In this document: positions 26,060 through 33,684 of the stretch, piece by piece | How the letters are laid out: each line of letters begins with the position of its first letter | How positions within the stretch are numbered: the first letter of the stretch is position 1 | NCBI GenBank assembly: GCA_947649225.1 | Contig: CANSQX010000010.1 | Coordinates: 1 to 36,728, forward strand | DNA from: an uncultured Flavonifractor sp. | GTDB taxonomy: Bacteria; Bacillota; Clostridia; Oscillospirales; Oscillospiraceae | DNA: 36,728 nt | Direction: 5' to 3' | Notes under the pieces: model-generated | Seen by the model: only the letters and a program-made list of their open reading frames with translations | What the model was told of the DNA's origin: nothing | Databases searched by the model: none | Translations under genes and position numbers: made by a program

Positions 26060-26704
26060 ATGAATGTGAAAAAGCAACTGATGGACGGCCTGATTCACCA
26101 GAACCCGGTTACCGTCCAGCTGCTGGGCATGTGCTCGGTGCTGGCCATCACCACCACCCTGTTCAACGGCATCGGCATGGGAATGTCCGTGCTGGTGATC
26201 CTCACCTGCGCCAACATCGTGATCGCCCTGCTGCGCAAGATTATCCCCAGCAAGATCCGCATCGCCTGCTATATCGTGGTGATCGCCGGCTTTGTGACCG
26301 TGGTGGACCTGATCCTGAAGGCCTTCCTCCCCGCCCTGTCGGAGAGCCTGGGCCTGTTCATCCCCCTGATCGTGGTAAACTGCATCATCCTGGGCCGGGC
26401 CGAGTCCTTTGCCTCCAAGAACGGCATCGCGGCCTCCGCCCTGGACGGCATCTTCCAGGGTCTGGGCTACACCATCGTCCTCATTATCATGTGCGTCATC
26501 CGTGAGTTCTTGGGCAACGGCACCTTCGGCGGCGGCATCCTCAACGGCGGCGAGGGCGTCCGCATCCTCCCCGAGGGGATCCCCGCCCTGGGCATGATCC
26601 TCCCCGTGGGCGGCTTCCTCACCCTGGCGGTGGTCATCGCCGTGATGCAGCACTTCCTCAGCAGGCCCAAGAAGTCTGAGCAGAAAGAGGAGGTGGCCAA
26701 GTAA
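26060..26704 (+). CDS. rnfE: Rnf complex subunit RnfE
   Basis: A 214-residue integral membrane subunit with six helices, homologous to RnfA and NqrD. It begins KKQLMDGLIHQNPVTVQLLGMCSVLAITTTL, the usual pattern; LFIPLIVVNCIILGRAESFASKNG near residue 100 contains the conserved Cys that, with its RnfA partner, binds a cluster within the membrane. The ATG at 26060 has AAGGAGGG upstream. Its stop and the rnfA ATG share one base (TAATG). Confidence 0.96.
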   Translation: MNVKKQLMDGLIHQNPVTVQLLGMCSVLAITTTLFNGIGMGMSVLVILTCANIVIALLRKIIPSKIRIACYIVVIAGFVTVVDLILKAFLPALSESLGLFIPLIVVNCIILGRAESFASKNGIAASALDGIFQGLGYTIVLIIMCVIREFLGNGTFGGGILNGGEGVRILPEGIPALGMILPVGGFLTLAVVIAVMQHFLSRPKKSEQKEEVAK

Positions 26705-27306
26705 TGTCGTCCTTCACCACTCTGATTACGGTGGCCCTAGGCGCCATCCTGGTCAACAACTTCATCGTGGCCCAGTTCCTGGGCATCTGCCCCTTCATGG
26801 GGGTCTCCAAGAAGGTGGAGACCGCCTCTGGCATGGGCATGGCGGTCATCTTCGTCATGGGCGTGGCCTCCGCCGTATGCTGGCCCATCAACAAGTTCAT
26901 CCTGGAGCCCAACAACCTGATCTTCATGCAGACCGTGGTGTTCATCCTGGTGATCGCCTCCCTGGTGCAGTTCATCGAGATGTTTTTGCAGAAGTCCATG
27001 CCCTCCCTCTACGAGGCCCTGGGCGTGTACCTGCCCCTGATCACCACCAACTGCGCCGTGCTGGGCGTGGTGCTCCAGAATACCCAGAACAGCTACGACT
27101 TCATCACCAGCGTGGTCTATGGCGTCACCGGCGGCATCGGCTTTTTGCTGGTCATCGTGCTCTTCGCCAGCGTGCGGGAGCGGGACGAGTTCTCCGAGTG
27201 CCCCAAGGCCTTCGAGGGCTTCCCCATCGCCCTGGTGGAGGCCGGCCTGCTGGCCCTGGCCTTCCTGGGCTTCTCCGGGCTGGACATCTTCCGGTTTATG
27301 AAATAA
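26704..27306 (+). CDS. rnfA: Rnf complex subunit RnfA
   Basis: A 200-residue integral membrane subunit with six helices, paired in inverted topology with RnfE. ILVNNFIVAQFLGICPFMGVSKKVETASGMGMAV (about 16-48) and GVYLPLITTNCAVLGVVL (107-124) are family hallmarks; the two Cys residues (GICPF, TTNC) sit where the RnfA/E intramembrane iron-sulfur site is expected. The ATG shares one base with the rnfE stop, so translation is coupled. Confidence 0.97.
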   Translation: MSSFTTLITVALGAILVNNFIVAQFLGICPFMGVSKKVETASGMGMAVIFVMGVASAVCWPINKFILEPNNLIFMQTVVFILVIASLVQFIEMFLQKSMPSLYEALGVYLPLITTNCAVLGVVLQNTQNSYDFITSVVYGVTGGIGFLLVIVLFASVRERDEFSECPKAFEGFPIALVEAGLLALAFLGFSGLDIFRFMK

Positions 27307-27321
27307 GGGGGGCGTGAAAAA

Positions 27322-28257
27322 ATGACGACTGTTATCATTGCCCTCGTGGTGCTGGCGGTGCTGGGCGGCGTGTTCGGCCTGGTCCTGGCCATTGCCGCCA
27401 AGGTGTTCCACGTGGAGAAGGACCCCCGCGAGGAGGCCATTGCCGGGTGCCTGCCCGGCGCCAACTGCGGCGGCTGCGGTTTCCCCGGCTGCTCGGGCTA
27501 CGCCGCCGCCGTGGTCAAGGGCGAAGCCCCGGTCAACGCCTGTGCCGCAGGCGGCGAGGCGGTGGCCGGCCAGATCGCCGAGATCATGGGTGTCTCCGCC
27601 GGGGACTCTGTGCGTATGGTGGCCCAGGTCCGCTGCACCGGCGGCGGCCGGGACCACACCCAGTATGAGTATGTGGGCCTCCAGGACTGCCTGGCCGCCT
27701 CCCGGGTCCCCGGCGGCGGGGCCCTGGGCTGCGCCTACGGCTGTCTGGGTCTGGGCTCCTGTGAGAAGGCCTGCCCCTTCGACGCCATCCACGTGAAAAA
27801 CGGCGTGGCCGTGGTGGACGAGGACAAGTGCAAGGCCTGCAACAAGTGCGTGGACATCTGCCCCCGCCACATCATCGCCCTGGAGCCCTACAAGACCCGC
27901 CGCCACGTCACCGTGCCCTGCTCCTCCAAGGACAAGGGTGCCGACGCCCGGAAGGTCTGCGACAACGGCTGTATCGGCTGCTCCCTGTGTGTGAAGGCCT
28001 GCCCCAAGGAGGCCATCGCTGTGGAGGGCAATCTGGCCCGCATCAACTACGAGACGTGCATCGGCTGCGGCCTGTGCGCCCAGAAGTGTCCCCGGAAGCT
28101 CATTACCATTGACGGCAAGGTCCCCGAGGTGAAGCCCGCGGCCCCCAAGCCCGCTGCGCCCGCCGCCCCCAAGGCGGAGGAGTCCAAGAAGGCGGAGCCG
28201 GTGGAGATCGAGATGCCCAAGGAAAAGGTCAAGGAGCCCGCCGGTAAGAACGAGTAA
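27322..28257 (+). CDS. rnfB: Rnf complex subunit RnfB (ferredoxin-docking, multi-cluster)
   Basis: A 311-residue subunit thought to take electrons from reduced ferredoxin. One N-terminal membrane helix (5-28) is followed by the PF04060-type cluster domain GCLPGANCGGCGFPGC (Cys43, 49, 52, 57, plus Cys74), then a run of ferredoxin-like sites: Cys137/141/147/151, Cys170/173/176/180, Cys213-227 (one extra Cys, five in all) and Cys246/249/252/256. The tail (265-311) is a Pro/Ala/Lys/Glu-rich linker without structure. It is the last gene of the operon, 15 bases after rnfA. A strong terminator follows. Confidence 0.97.
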   Translation: MTTVIIALVVLAVLGGVFGLVLAIAAKVFHVEKDPREEAIAGCLPGANCGGCGFPGCSGYAAAVVKGEAPVNACAAGGEAVAGQIAEIMGVSAGDSVRMVAQVRCTGGGRDHTQYEYVGLQDCLAASRVPGGGALGCAYGCLGLGSCEKACPFDAIHVKNGVAVVDEDKCKACNKCVDICPRHIIALEPYKTRRHVTVPCSSKDKGADARKVCDNGCIGCSLCVKACPKEAIAVEGNLARINYETCIGCGLCAQKCPRKLITIDGKVPEVKPAAPKPAAPAAPKAEESKKAEPVEIEMPKEKVKEPAGKNE

Positions 28258-28262
28258 CTGCG

Positions 28263-28301
28263 AAAGCCACCGGATTCCTGTGAGAATCCGGTGGCTTTTT
28301 T
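28263..28301 (+). terminator. Terminator of the rnf operon
   Basis: A perfect 15-bp stem (28263-28277 with 28284-28298), a 6-base loop and a T6 run lie 5 bases after the rnfB stop. It is a textbook intrinsic terminator. Confidence 0.95.
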
Positions 28302-28418
28302 GACGTCCGGCGGGTCCTCCGCCCGGAGGGCGGCGCTCCAGCCCCCGCCCCTGCGCCTCTGTTGTAGTATCATTCAGAAAAAAACGCTTCAAGTCTGGAA
28401 AGGAGGCTGTATACCAGG

Positions 28419-29015
28419 ATGAAAGGGACCCTGACGCTGCGCGCCGCCATTCCCATCGCTGCCGCAGCCAGCACAGCGGGAACCGCTGCGCTGACTGCGC
28501 TGTACCTCCTTTGCGGCGCGTCCTGGCTGCTGTCCGCAGCCATCACCGCAGGCACCACCGCCTATCATCTGCTGATGCGCCTGGCGGTTGGCAACGCGGT
28601 AAACGCCGTCATGCACAACCGCGCGGACTGCGGCCGTGCCTGGTACCGGCCCCGCCCGTGGGAGGAGCCCCTCTACCGGCTGCTCCGGGTCAGGCGGTGG
28701 AAGGACAAGCTGCCGTCCTACGATCCCGCCCAGTTTTCCCCCCGGGACCACACGCTGGACGAGCTGGCCCAGGCCATGTGCCAGTCCGAGTCGGTCCATC
28801 TGCTGTGTGCGGCGCTGAGCTTTCTGCCCCTGCTGGCAGCCCGGCGGCTGGGCGCGTTTCCGGTGTTTCTGATCACCTCCGTCCTGGCATCGTGCGTGGA
28901 CGGGAGCTTCTGCATCATGCAGCGGTATAACCGGCCGCGGGTCCTCCGGGCCGCCCAAAAGCAGCGGGAGCTCCAGGCGAGGCGGACTAAACCTTCGCCT
29001 CCAGGCGGGCCTTGA
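28419..29015 (+). CDS. Membrane protein related to CrtO-type acyltransferases
   Basis: A 198-residue protein with two to three N-terminal and two C-terminal hydrophobic segments. The central RRWKDKLPSYDPAQFSPRDHTLDELAQAMCQSESVHLLCAALSFLPLL and the C-terminal ITSVLASCVDGSFCIMQRYNRPR match, from memory, the family annotated as glycosyl-4,4'-diaponeurosporenoate acyltransferase (CrtO). In staphylococci CrtO finishes staphyloxanthin, but related proteins are common in Clostridia without carotenoids, so the true substrate is unknown. ATG 28419 is the only start; AGGAGG is about 12 bases upstream. Its end overlaps the convergent ECF gene by 29 bases. Confidence 0.65.
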   Translation: MKGTLTLRAAIPIAAAASTAGTAALTALYLLCGASWLLSAAITAGTTAYHLLMRLAVGNAVNAVMHNRADCGRAWYRPRPWEEPLYRLLRVRRWKDKLPSYDPAQFSPRDHTLDELAQAMCQSESVHLLCAALSFLPLLAARRLGAFPVFLITSVLASCVDGSFCIMQRYNRPRVLRAAQKQRELQARRTKPSPPGGP

Positions 29016-29499
29016 CCTTGGCGCCGTCCAAAGCCAGGCCGAGCGCCACAAAGAGCACGCCGCTCCCCACGGCCTGGATCAGCGTCCCTAAAAACTGAGG
29101 CAGAAAGGCGTGGGCGCTTCCCAGCAGCACGCAGGCGGCCAGACCATATCCCACGGGCGAGAGCAGGCCGGACACAAAGACGGCGGCCAGGTTGCGGGGG
29201 CAGAGGAGCCGCCTGTCCCGGCTGGTGAAGGGCAGCACCGCCACGGCCTTGATAATCAGCGTGGGGACCACCCACATGGGGGCGGTGAGCAGGTCGGCCA
29301 GCCCGGCGCCCACGGCGGCCGCCCCCATGGCATAGGGCGCGGGCAGGAGGCAGGCGGCCAGATAGATCAGAGCGTCCCCCAGGTGGATATACCCCCCGGT
29401 AGGGATGGGAATGTGGAGCAGATAGGCGGTGGCGGCCGTGACGGCGGCGGCAAACAGTGCGGCCAGCACCAGCCGGTGCAGGCTCTGGCGATCCTTCAT
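28987..29499 (-). CDS. ECF transporter S component, possibly for vitamin B6
   Basis: A 170-residue membrane protein with about five to six helices. GGYIHLGDALIYLAACLLPAPYAMGAAAVGAGLADLLTAP (35-74) followed by PTLIIKAVAV is the substrate-capture pattern of ECF S components of the COG4720 type (HmpT/PdxU2-like). Such proteins bind a vitamin and work with a shared EcfA-A'-T module, which is not in this window. The divergent neighbour is a MocR/PdxR-like regulator, so pyridoxine or pyridoxal is a reasonable guess, not proven. ATG 29499 has AGGGGG upstream on the minus strand. Confidence 0.7.
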   Translation of the reverse strand: MKDRQSLHRLVLAALFAAAVTAATAYLLHIPIPTGGYIHLGDALIYLAACLLPAPYAMGAAAVGAGLADLLTAPMWVVPTLIIKAVAVLPFTSRDRRLLCPRNLAAVFVSGLLSPVGYGLAACVLLGSAHAFLPQFLGTLIQAVGSGVLFVALGLALDGAKVKARLEAKV

Positions 29500-29513
29500 A
29501 GCGGAATTCCCCC

Positions 29514-29578
29514 TTGACAGTTCTGGACTTCGCCCTTATACTATAGCAAAACTGGCCCGCTGAAAAGAGCCAGTTTTT
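29514..29578. promoter_or_regulatory. Divergent promoter and inverted repeat before the MocR gene
   Basis: On the plus strand TTGACA (29514-29519), 17 bases and TATACT (29537-29542) form a consensus promoter with start near 29549. A perfect inverted repeat, AAAACTGGC (29548-29556) and GCCAGTTTT (29569-29577), begins at that point and ends in T5. It could be a regulator operator or a leader terminator. On the minus strand TATAGT (29545-29540) is a possible -10 for the ECF gene, overlapping the plus -10. Confidence 0.75.
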
Positions 29579-29611
29579 CATAATTTTAAGAGGCCAGATG
29601 GGAGGCACACC

Positions 29612-31018
29612 GTGGAATTCACCTTTACGCTCGATCCGGCCGGGGCGCTCCCGCTCTACGAGCAGATCTACCGCTGGGCTGTGGCCGAGATCCGGGCCGG
29701 GCGGCTGGCCGAGGGGGACAAGCTCCCCTCCCGGCGGCAGCTGGCCGGACACCTGGGGGTCAGCCTCACCACTGTGGAGCGGGGCTATGGCCTGCTGGCC
29801 GCCGAGGGGTATATCACCTCCGTCCCCCGGAGCGGCTGGCGGGTGTGCCCCGTCCTCACCTTGACCGAGGCGGGACCTCTGCCCCGCCGGGACCCGCCCC
29901 CGCCGGACCCCCTCCCCGCCCTGCGGGACTGCTTTTCCACCGGAGCGGTGGACACCTCGGTGTTCCCCTTCGCCTCCTGGGCCCGGCTCACCCGGGAGGC
30001 GGTCTACGAAAACCCGGATCTGCTCCAGCGGGGCCACCCCCAGGGGGATCCGGGCCTGCGCGCCGCCCTGTGCGACTTTCTCCACCAGTACCGGGGGACG
30101 GTCTGCACCCCCGATCAGGTGGTGGTGGGGGCGGGCATGGAATACCTGCTGGATCTGCTGGTCCAGCTCCTCCCCGCCGGGACGGCCTACGCCCTGGAGG
30201 ACCCGGGCTACCACGCCACCTACCGCACCCTGGAGAACCAGGGCCGGACCGTGCGCCCCATCCCCGTGGACAGCCAGGGTATGGACGCCGCAGCCCTGGC
30301 CGTCTCGGGCGCGGCGGCGGCCTATGTGACCCCCTCCCACCAGTTTCCCCTGGGAGTGACCATGCCCATGGCCCGGCGCACCGCCCTGCTGCGCTGGTCC
30401 TACGGCCGTCCGGACCGTTTCCTCATTGAGGACGACTACGACAGCGAGTTTCGCTACGCCTCCCGCCCCATCCCCGCCCTCCAGGGACTGGACCGGCGGG
30501 GGCGGGTGATCTATGTGGGTACCTTCAGCCGGAGCATCGCCCCTTCCATCCGGGTGGCCTATCTGGTGCTGCCCGACTCCCTGCTGGCGGTCTACCGGGA
30601 GAAATTCTCCTACGCCGCCTCCACCGTCTCCCGCTTCGAGCAGGAGGTCCTGCGGCGCTTCCTGGCCTCGGGGCAGTACGCCCGGCACCTGCGGCGGGTG
30701 GGGAACCTGTACCGGGCCCGGTGCGCCGCCCTCACCCGCTGCCTGTCGGCCATCCCCGGGGGCCGGGTGTCGGGGGACGGGGCGGGGCTCCACCTTCTCT
30801 TCTCCCTGGCGGACCGAACCGAGGAGGAGCTCGTCCAGGCCGCCGCCGGGGCGGGCTATGCCGTCCGGGGCCTGTCCGAGTTCTGCCGCCGGACCGCCCC
30901 CCGTCCGGGTACCCTGGTGCTGGGCTTTGCCGGTCTGCCCGAGGAGGAGGCCCCCGCCGCCGTGGCCGCGCTGGCCAGGGCCTTTGGGGTCCCTTTCTGC
31001 CGGGATGGCATAGAATAG
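29612..31018 (+). CDS. MocR/PdxR-type regulator (GntR HTH fused to aminotransferase-like domain) lacking the PLP lysine
   Basis: A 468-residue fusion. Residues 1-70 are a GntR winged helix (LYEQIYRWAVAEIRAGRLAEGDKLPSRRQLAGHLGVSLTTVERGY). Residues ~105-460 resemble fold-type I aminotransferases as in MocR, GabR and PdxR: PQGDPGLRAALCDFL, VGAGMEYLLDLL, EDPGYHATYRTLENQG, TPSHQFPLGVTMPMARR, IEDDYDSEFRY. The conserved PLP site, normally TFSKxLxPxxR, reads GTFSRSIAPSIR here, with Arg307 (codon CGG at 30530-30532) in place of Lys. GTG 29612 follows GGGAGG. It is divergent from an ECF S component and may sense pyridoxal 5'-phosphate or another ligand without forming a Schiff base. Confidence 0.88.
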   Translation: MEFTFTLDPAGALPLYEQIYRWAVAEIRAGRLAEGDKLPSRRQLAGHLGVSLTTVERGYGLLAAEGYITSVPRSGWRVCPVLTLTEAGPLPRRDPPPPDPLPALRDCFSTGAVDTSVFPFASWARLTREAVYENPDLLQRGHPQGDPGLRAALCDFLHQYRGTVCTPDQVVVGAGMEYLLDLLVQLLPAGTAYALEDPGYHATYRTLENQGRTVRPIPVDSQGMDAAALAVSGAAAAYVTPSHQFPLGVTMPMARRTALLRWSYGRPDRFLIEDDYDSEFRYASRPIPALQGLDRRGRVIYVGTFSRSIAPSIRVAYLVLPDSLLAVYREKFSYAASTVSRFEQEVLRRFLASGQYARHLRRVGNLYRARCAALTRCLSAIPGGRVSGDGAGLHLLFSLADRTEEELVQAAAGAGYAVRGLSEFCRRTAPRPGTLVLGFAGLPEEEAPAAVAALARAFGVPFCRDGIE

Positions 31019-31040
31019 AGGCATGAGGAGGGGATCTGAA

Positions 31041-31484
31041 ATGGAGGAGAACCGTAAAGCGCCGGACAGCCAGCTGGAGACGGTGAACCAGTCGATTTTC
31101 TTTCTGATTCTGATTATCCTGTCGGTGCTGCTGTCCTTCTGGTCGGTGCTGATCCAGCGCGAGACGCTGGCACGGGCCGCAGAGGGCCGGACGGACGCCG
31201 CCGGTCTCCCCCCGGTGGACCCCATCAAGCGCAGCGCGTCGTCTCTGATCGTGGGGGCGCTGGGCTTTTTCTTTGTGCTGGCCCTCCGGACCCGGGACGA
31301 GGCGGCCAGGGCGGGAGACACTGCGGCGCTGCCTCCGGCGGACCGGAACGTCTGGGCCAGCCTCCTGGTGCTGGCCGCCGCCCTCATCCGCTTTGCGGAT
31401 CTGCGTCTCCCGGCTCCTGCGGCGCAGGAGGGGCCGGAGGGGACGGAAGAACCGGAAACCGGCTATCGCCCCCTGTGCGGCTGA
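31041..31484 (+). CDS. Hypothetical membrane protein
   Basis: A 147-residue protein beginning at ATG 31041 with AGGAGGGG seven bases upstream, 22 bases after the MocR gene, so probably cotranscribed. A short polar N-terminus (MEENRKAPDSQLETVNQ) is followed by three hydrophobic segments: SIFFLILIILSVLLSFWSVLIQ (18-39), SSLIVGALGFFFVLAL (about 71-86) and VWASLLVLAAALIRFADLRL (about 108-127). The C-terminus is acidic. No known domain was recognised. The stop codon lies in the loop of a hairpin. Confidence 0.65.
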   Translation: MEENRKAPDSQLETVNQSIFFLILIILSVLLSFWSVLIQRETLARAAEGRTDAAGLPPVDPIKRSASSLIVGALGFFFVLALRTRDEAARAGDTAALPPADRNVWASLLVLAAALIRFADLRLPAPAAQEGPEGTEEPETGYRPLCG

Positions 31485-31498
31485 CTGCACAGGGGGCG
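31467..31498 (+). terminator. Hairpin spanning a stop codon
   Basis: A perfect 12-bp GC-rich stem (31467-31478 with 31487-31498) encloses the stop codon (31482-31484) of the preceding gene in its loop. The T-run is poor (TCCTGCG), so termination efficiency is doubtful. Confidence 0.55.
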
Positions 31499-31568
31499 TC
31501 CTGCGTGGAACGGGCAAGGTCCTGTTGGGAGCGGGCCTCCCGCCCCCGGGTCCCGGCCCGATTCCCTA

Positions 31569-31598
31569 TTGCCAAGGGGCGGGGGCGGGGGGTATAAT
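31569..31598 (+). promoter_or_regulatory. Promoter of rarA
   Basis: TTGCCA (31569-31574), an 18-base almost pure G spacer and a consensus TATAAT (31593-31598) lie 43 bases before the rarA ATG. The G-run spacer (31576-31592, interrupted by two C) is unusual. Confidence 0.72.
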
Positions 31599-31640
31599 AG
31601 GATTCACCACCGCCGGACGGCGGGAAAGGAGGGCTTGCCC

Positions 31641-32909
31641 ATGTCATACCGGCCCCTGGCCGACAGCATCCGGCCCGAGACCCTGGACCAGGTGGTGGGC
31701 CAGCGCCACATTCTGGGGGAGGGCGGCCTGCTCCGCCGCATCATCGAGAGCGGGCAGATCCCCAACCTGGTCTTCTACGGCCCCTCGGGCACCGGCAAGA
31801 CCACCGTGGCCAACCTGATCGCCCGGCAGACCAACCGGACCCTGCGCCGCCTCAACGCCACCACCGCCTCCCTGTCCGATGTGAAGGACGTGATCGGCGA
31901 GGTGGGCACTCTGATGGCCCCCAACGGCGTGCTCCTTTACCTGGACGAGATCCAGTATTTCAACAAAAAGCAGCAGCAGTCCCTGCTGGAGGTCATCGAG
32001 CGGGGGGATGTCACCCTGATCGCCTCCACCACGGAAAATCCCTATTTCTATGTCTACAATGCGGTCCTCTCCCGGTCCAGCGTGTTCGAGTTCAAGCCGG
32101 TGGAGTCCGCCGACGCGGTCCCCGCCGTGGAGCGGGGGTTCCGGCTGATGGCGGAGCGCCTGGGGGGCGCGGCAGAGCTGGAGGAGGGAGTTGCCGCCCA
32201 TATCGCCGCCGCCTGCGGCGGGGATGTGCGCAAGGCCCTGAACGCAGTGGAGCTGCTGATGAACGCCGCCCCGCCCGGTCCGGACGGCGCCCTCCGGATT
32301 ACCCTGGCCGACGCCCGGGCGGCCGCCCAGCGGTCCGCCATGCGCTATGACCGGGCGGGGGACGACCACTACGACACCGCCTCCGCCCTGATGAAGTCTC
32401 TGCGGGGCTCCGACCCGGACGCCGCCCTCCACTACCTGGCCCGGCTTCTGGAGGCCGGGGATCTCACCACAGCCATCCGGCGGATCCTCTGCTCCGCCAG
32501 CGAGGACGTGGGCATGGCCTATCCCCAGGCGGCGGCGATTGTGAAGGCCTGCGCGGACAGCGCCCTCCAGCTGGGCCTGCCCGAGGCCAAGCTCCCCCTG
32601 GCCCAGGCGGTGGTCCTGCTGGCCACTGCGCCCAAGTCCAACAGCGTATGCGCCGCCATCGACGCAGCCCTGGCCGACGTGCGGGCGGGCAAGACCGGGG
32701 ACTACCCCCGGCACCTGCAAAACGTCCACGCCGACTCGGCGGGACTGGAGCGGGATCAGGGGTATTTGTACCCCCATAACTACCCCAGTCACTGGGTGAA
32801 GCAGCAGTACCTGCCCGACCTCCTCCAGGGGGTCCGGTACTACGAGTACGGGGAAAACAAGTCCGAACAGGCCGCCAGGCGCTACTGGGACGCCATACGG
32901 GGCGAATAG
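31641..32909 (+). CDS. rarA: Replication-associated recombination protein A (RarA/MgsA)
   Basis: A 422-residue AAA+ ATPase of the clamp-loader family that acts at stalled replication forks. It begins YRPLADSIRPETLDQVVGQRHILGEGGLLRR, the RarA signature. Walker A GPSGTGKTT is at 47-55, Walker B LLYLDE at 98-103 (followed by IQYFNKKQQ), sensor 1 STTENP at 129-134. The C-terminal tetramerisation part shows DVGMAYPQAAAIVKAC, LPLAQAVVLLATAPKSNSV and YLYPHNYPSHWVKQQYLP. The length is normal. ATG 31641 has AAAGGAGGG upstream. It has its own promoter. Confidence 0.95.
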   Translation: MSYRPLADSIRPETLDQVVGQRHILGEGGLLRRIIESGQIPNLVFYGPSGTGKTTVANLIARQTNRTLRRLNATTASLSDVKDVIGEVGTLMAPNGVLLYLDEIQYFNKKQQQSLLEVIERGDVTLIASTTENPYFYVYNAVLSRSSVFEFKPVESADAVPAVERGFRLMAERLGGAAELEEGVAAHIAAACGGDVRKALNAVELLMNAAPPGPDGALRITLADARAAAQRSAMRYDRAGDDHYDTASALMKSLRGSDPDAALHYLARLLEAGDLTTAIRRILCSASEDVGMAYPQAAAIVKACADSALQLGLPEAKLPLAQAVVLLATAPKSNSVCAAIDAALADVRAGKTGDYPRHLQNVHADSAGLERDQGYLYPHNYPSHWVKQQYLPDLLQGVRYYEYGENKSEQAARRYWDAIRGE

Positions 32910-33008
32910 CGGCCGCACACCGCCGGAAAGGGGGAAGCCGTCAGGTGAAACGCTGCATGGCCAAAGCCGGAATCGAGCAGACATCGTAACAGACGAAGGA
33001 GGAGAACG

Positions 33009-33680
33009 ATGACGATTCCGGCCAAGACGATCTACCCGCGTACCGGGGACCGGCAGACGGTCTACCTGGATGCGGTGGTTAAAAATCCCAACATTTCCGT
33101 GGGCGCCTACACCATGTACCACGATTTTGTCCGCGATCCGGCGGATTTTGAGCACAACAACGTGCTCTACCACTACCCTGTCAACCGGGACCGCCTGGTG
33201 ATTGGCAAATTCTGCTCCATCGCCTGCGGGGCCCGGTTTCTCTTCACCAGCGCCAACCACACGCTGCAATCCCTGTCCACCTACCCCTTCCCGCTGTTCT
33301 GGGAGGAATGGGACCTGCCCGCCGGGGAAGTCTCCTCCGCCTGGGACAACCGGGGGGACATCGTGGTGGGGCATGACGTCTGGATTGGCTATGAGGCGGT
33401 GATTTTGTCCGGAGTCCGCATTGGCAACGGGGCCATTGTGGGGGCCCGGGCGGTGGTCACCCGGGACGTTCCAGCCTATACCATTGTGGGCGGCGTGCCG
33501 GCCCGGCCCATCCGGCCGCGCTTTGCCCCCGGGACCACCGCGCTGCTGGAGCGGCTGCGCTGGTGGGATCTGCCGCCGGAGCGGCTGAGGCCGTTGCTGC
33601 CCCTGATCCAGCGCGGAGACCCGGAGGCCCTGCGGGAGGCCATACAGAGGGGCGGTCCGCCGCCCCGGGAGGAGACGTGA
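33009..33680 (+). CDS. CatB/Vat-type xenobiotic acetyltransferase
   Basis: A 223-residue acetyl-CoA-dependent acyltransferase with a left-handed beta-helix. The family pattern is clear: [30 protein letters not shown] with likely catalytic His84, STYPF, then [54 protein letters not shown] and the C-terminal [17 protein letters not shown]. Related enzymes inactivate chloramphenicol (CatB) or streptogramin A (Vat), but many chromosomal homologues have other or unknown substrates, so resistance is only a possibility. ATG 33009 has AAGGAGGAG upstream. It is four bases before the TSUP gene, so probably cotranscribed. Confidence 0.88.
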   Translation: MTIPAKTIYPRTGDRQTVYLDAVVKNPNISVGAYTMYHDFVRDPADFEHNNVLYHYPVNRDRLVIGKFCSIACGARFLFTSANHTLQSLSTYPFPLFWEEWDLPAGEVSSAWDNRGDIVVGHDVWIGYEAVILSGVRIGNGAIVGARAVVTRDVPAYTIVGGVPARPIRPRFAPGTTALLERLRWWDLPPERLRPLLPLIQRGDPEALREAIQRGGPPPREET

Positions 33681-33684
33681 CGCC

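Noticed and set aside
26737..28392. A 551-codon minus-strand frame opposite rnfA and rnfB
   Set aside because: It is a Gly/His/Leu-rich shadow and crosses the rnf terminator.
29548..29578. Leader inverted repeat of the MocR gene called as a certain terminator
   Set aside because: The stem has only nine pairs, four of them A-T, with a 12-base loop; an operator for the regulator itself is equally likely, so it was listed as regulatory.
28718..31387. An 889-codon open frame on the minus strand across four genes
   Set aside because: Its composition is low-complexity and it crosses several well-supported genes and a promoter.
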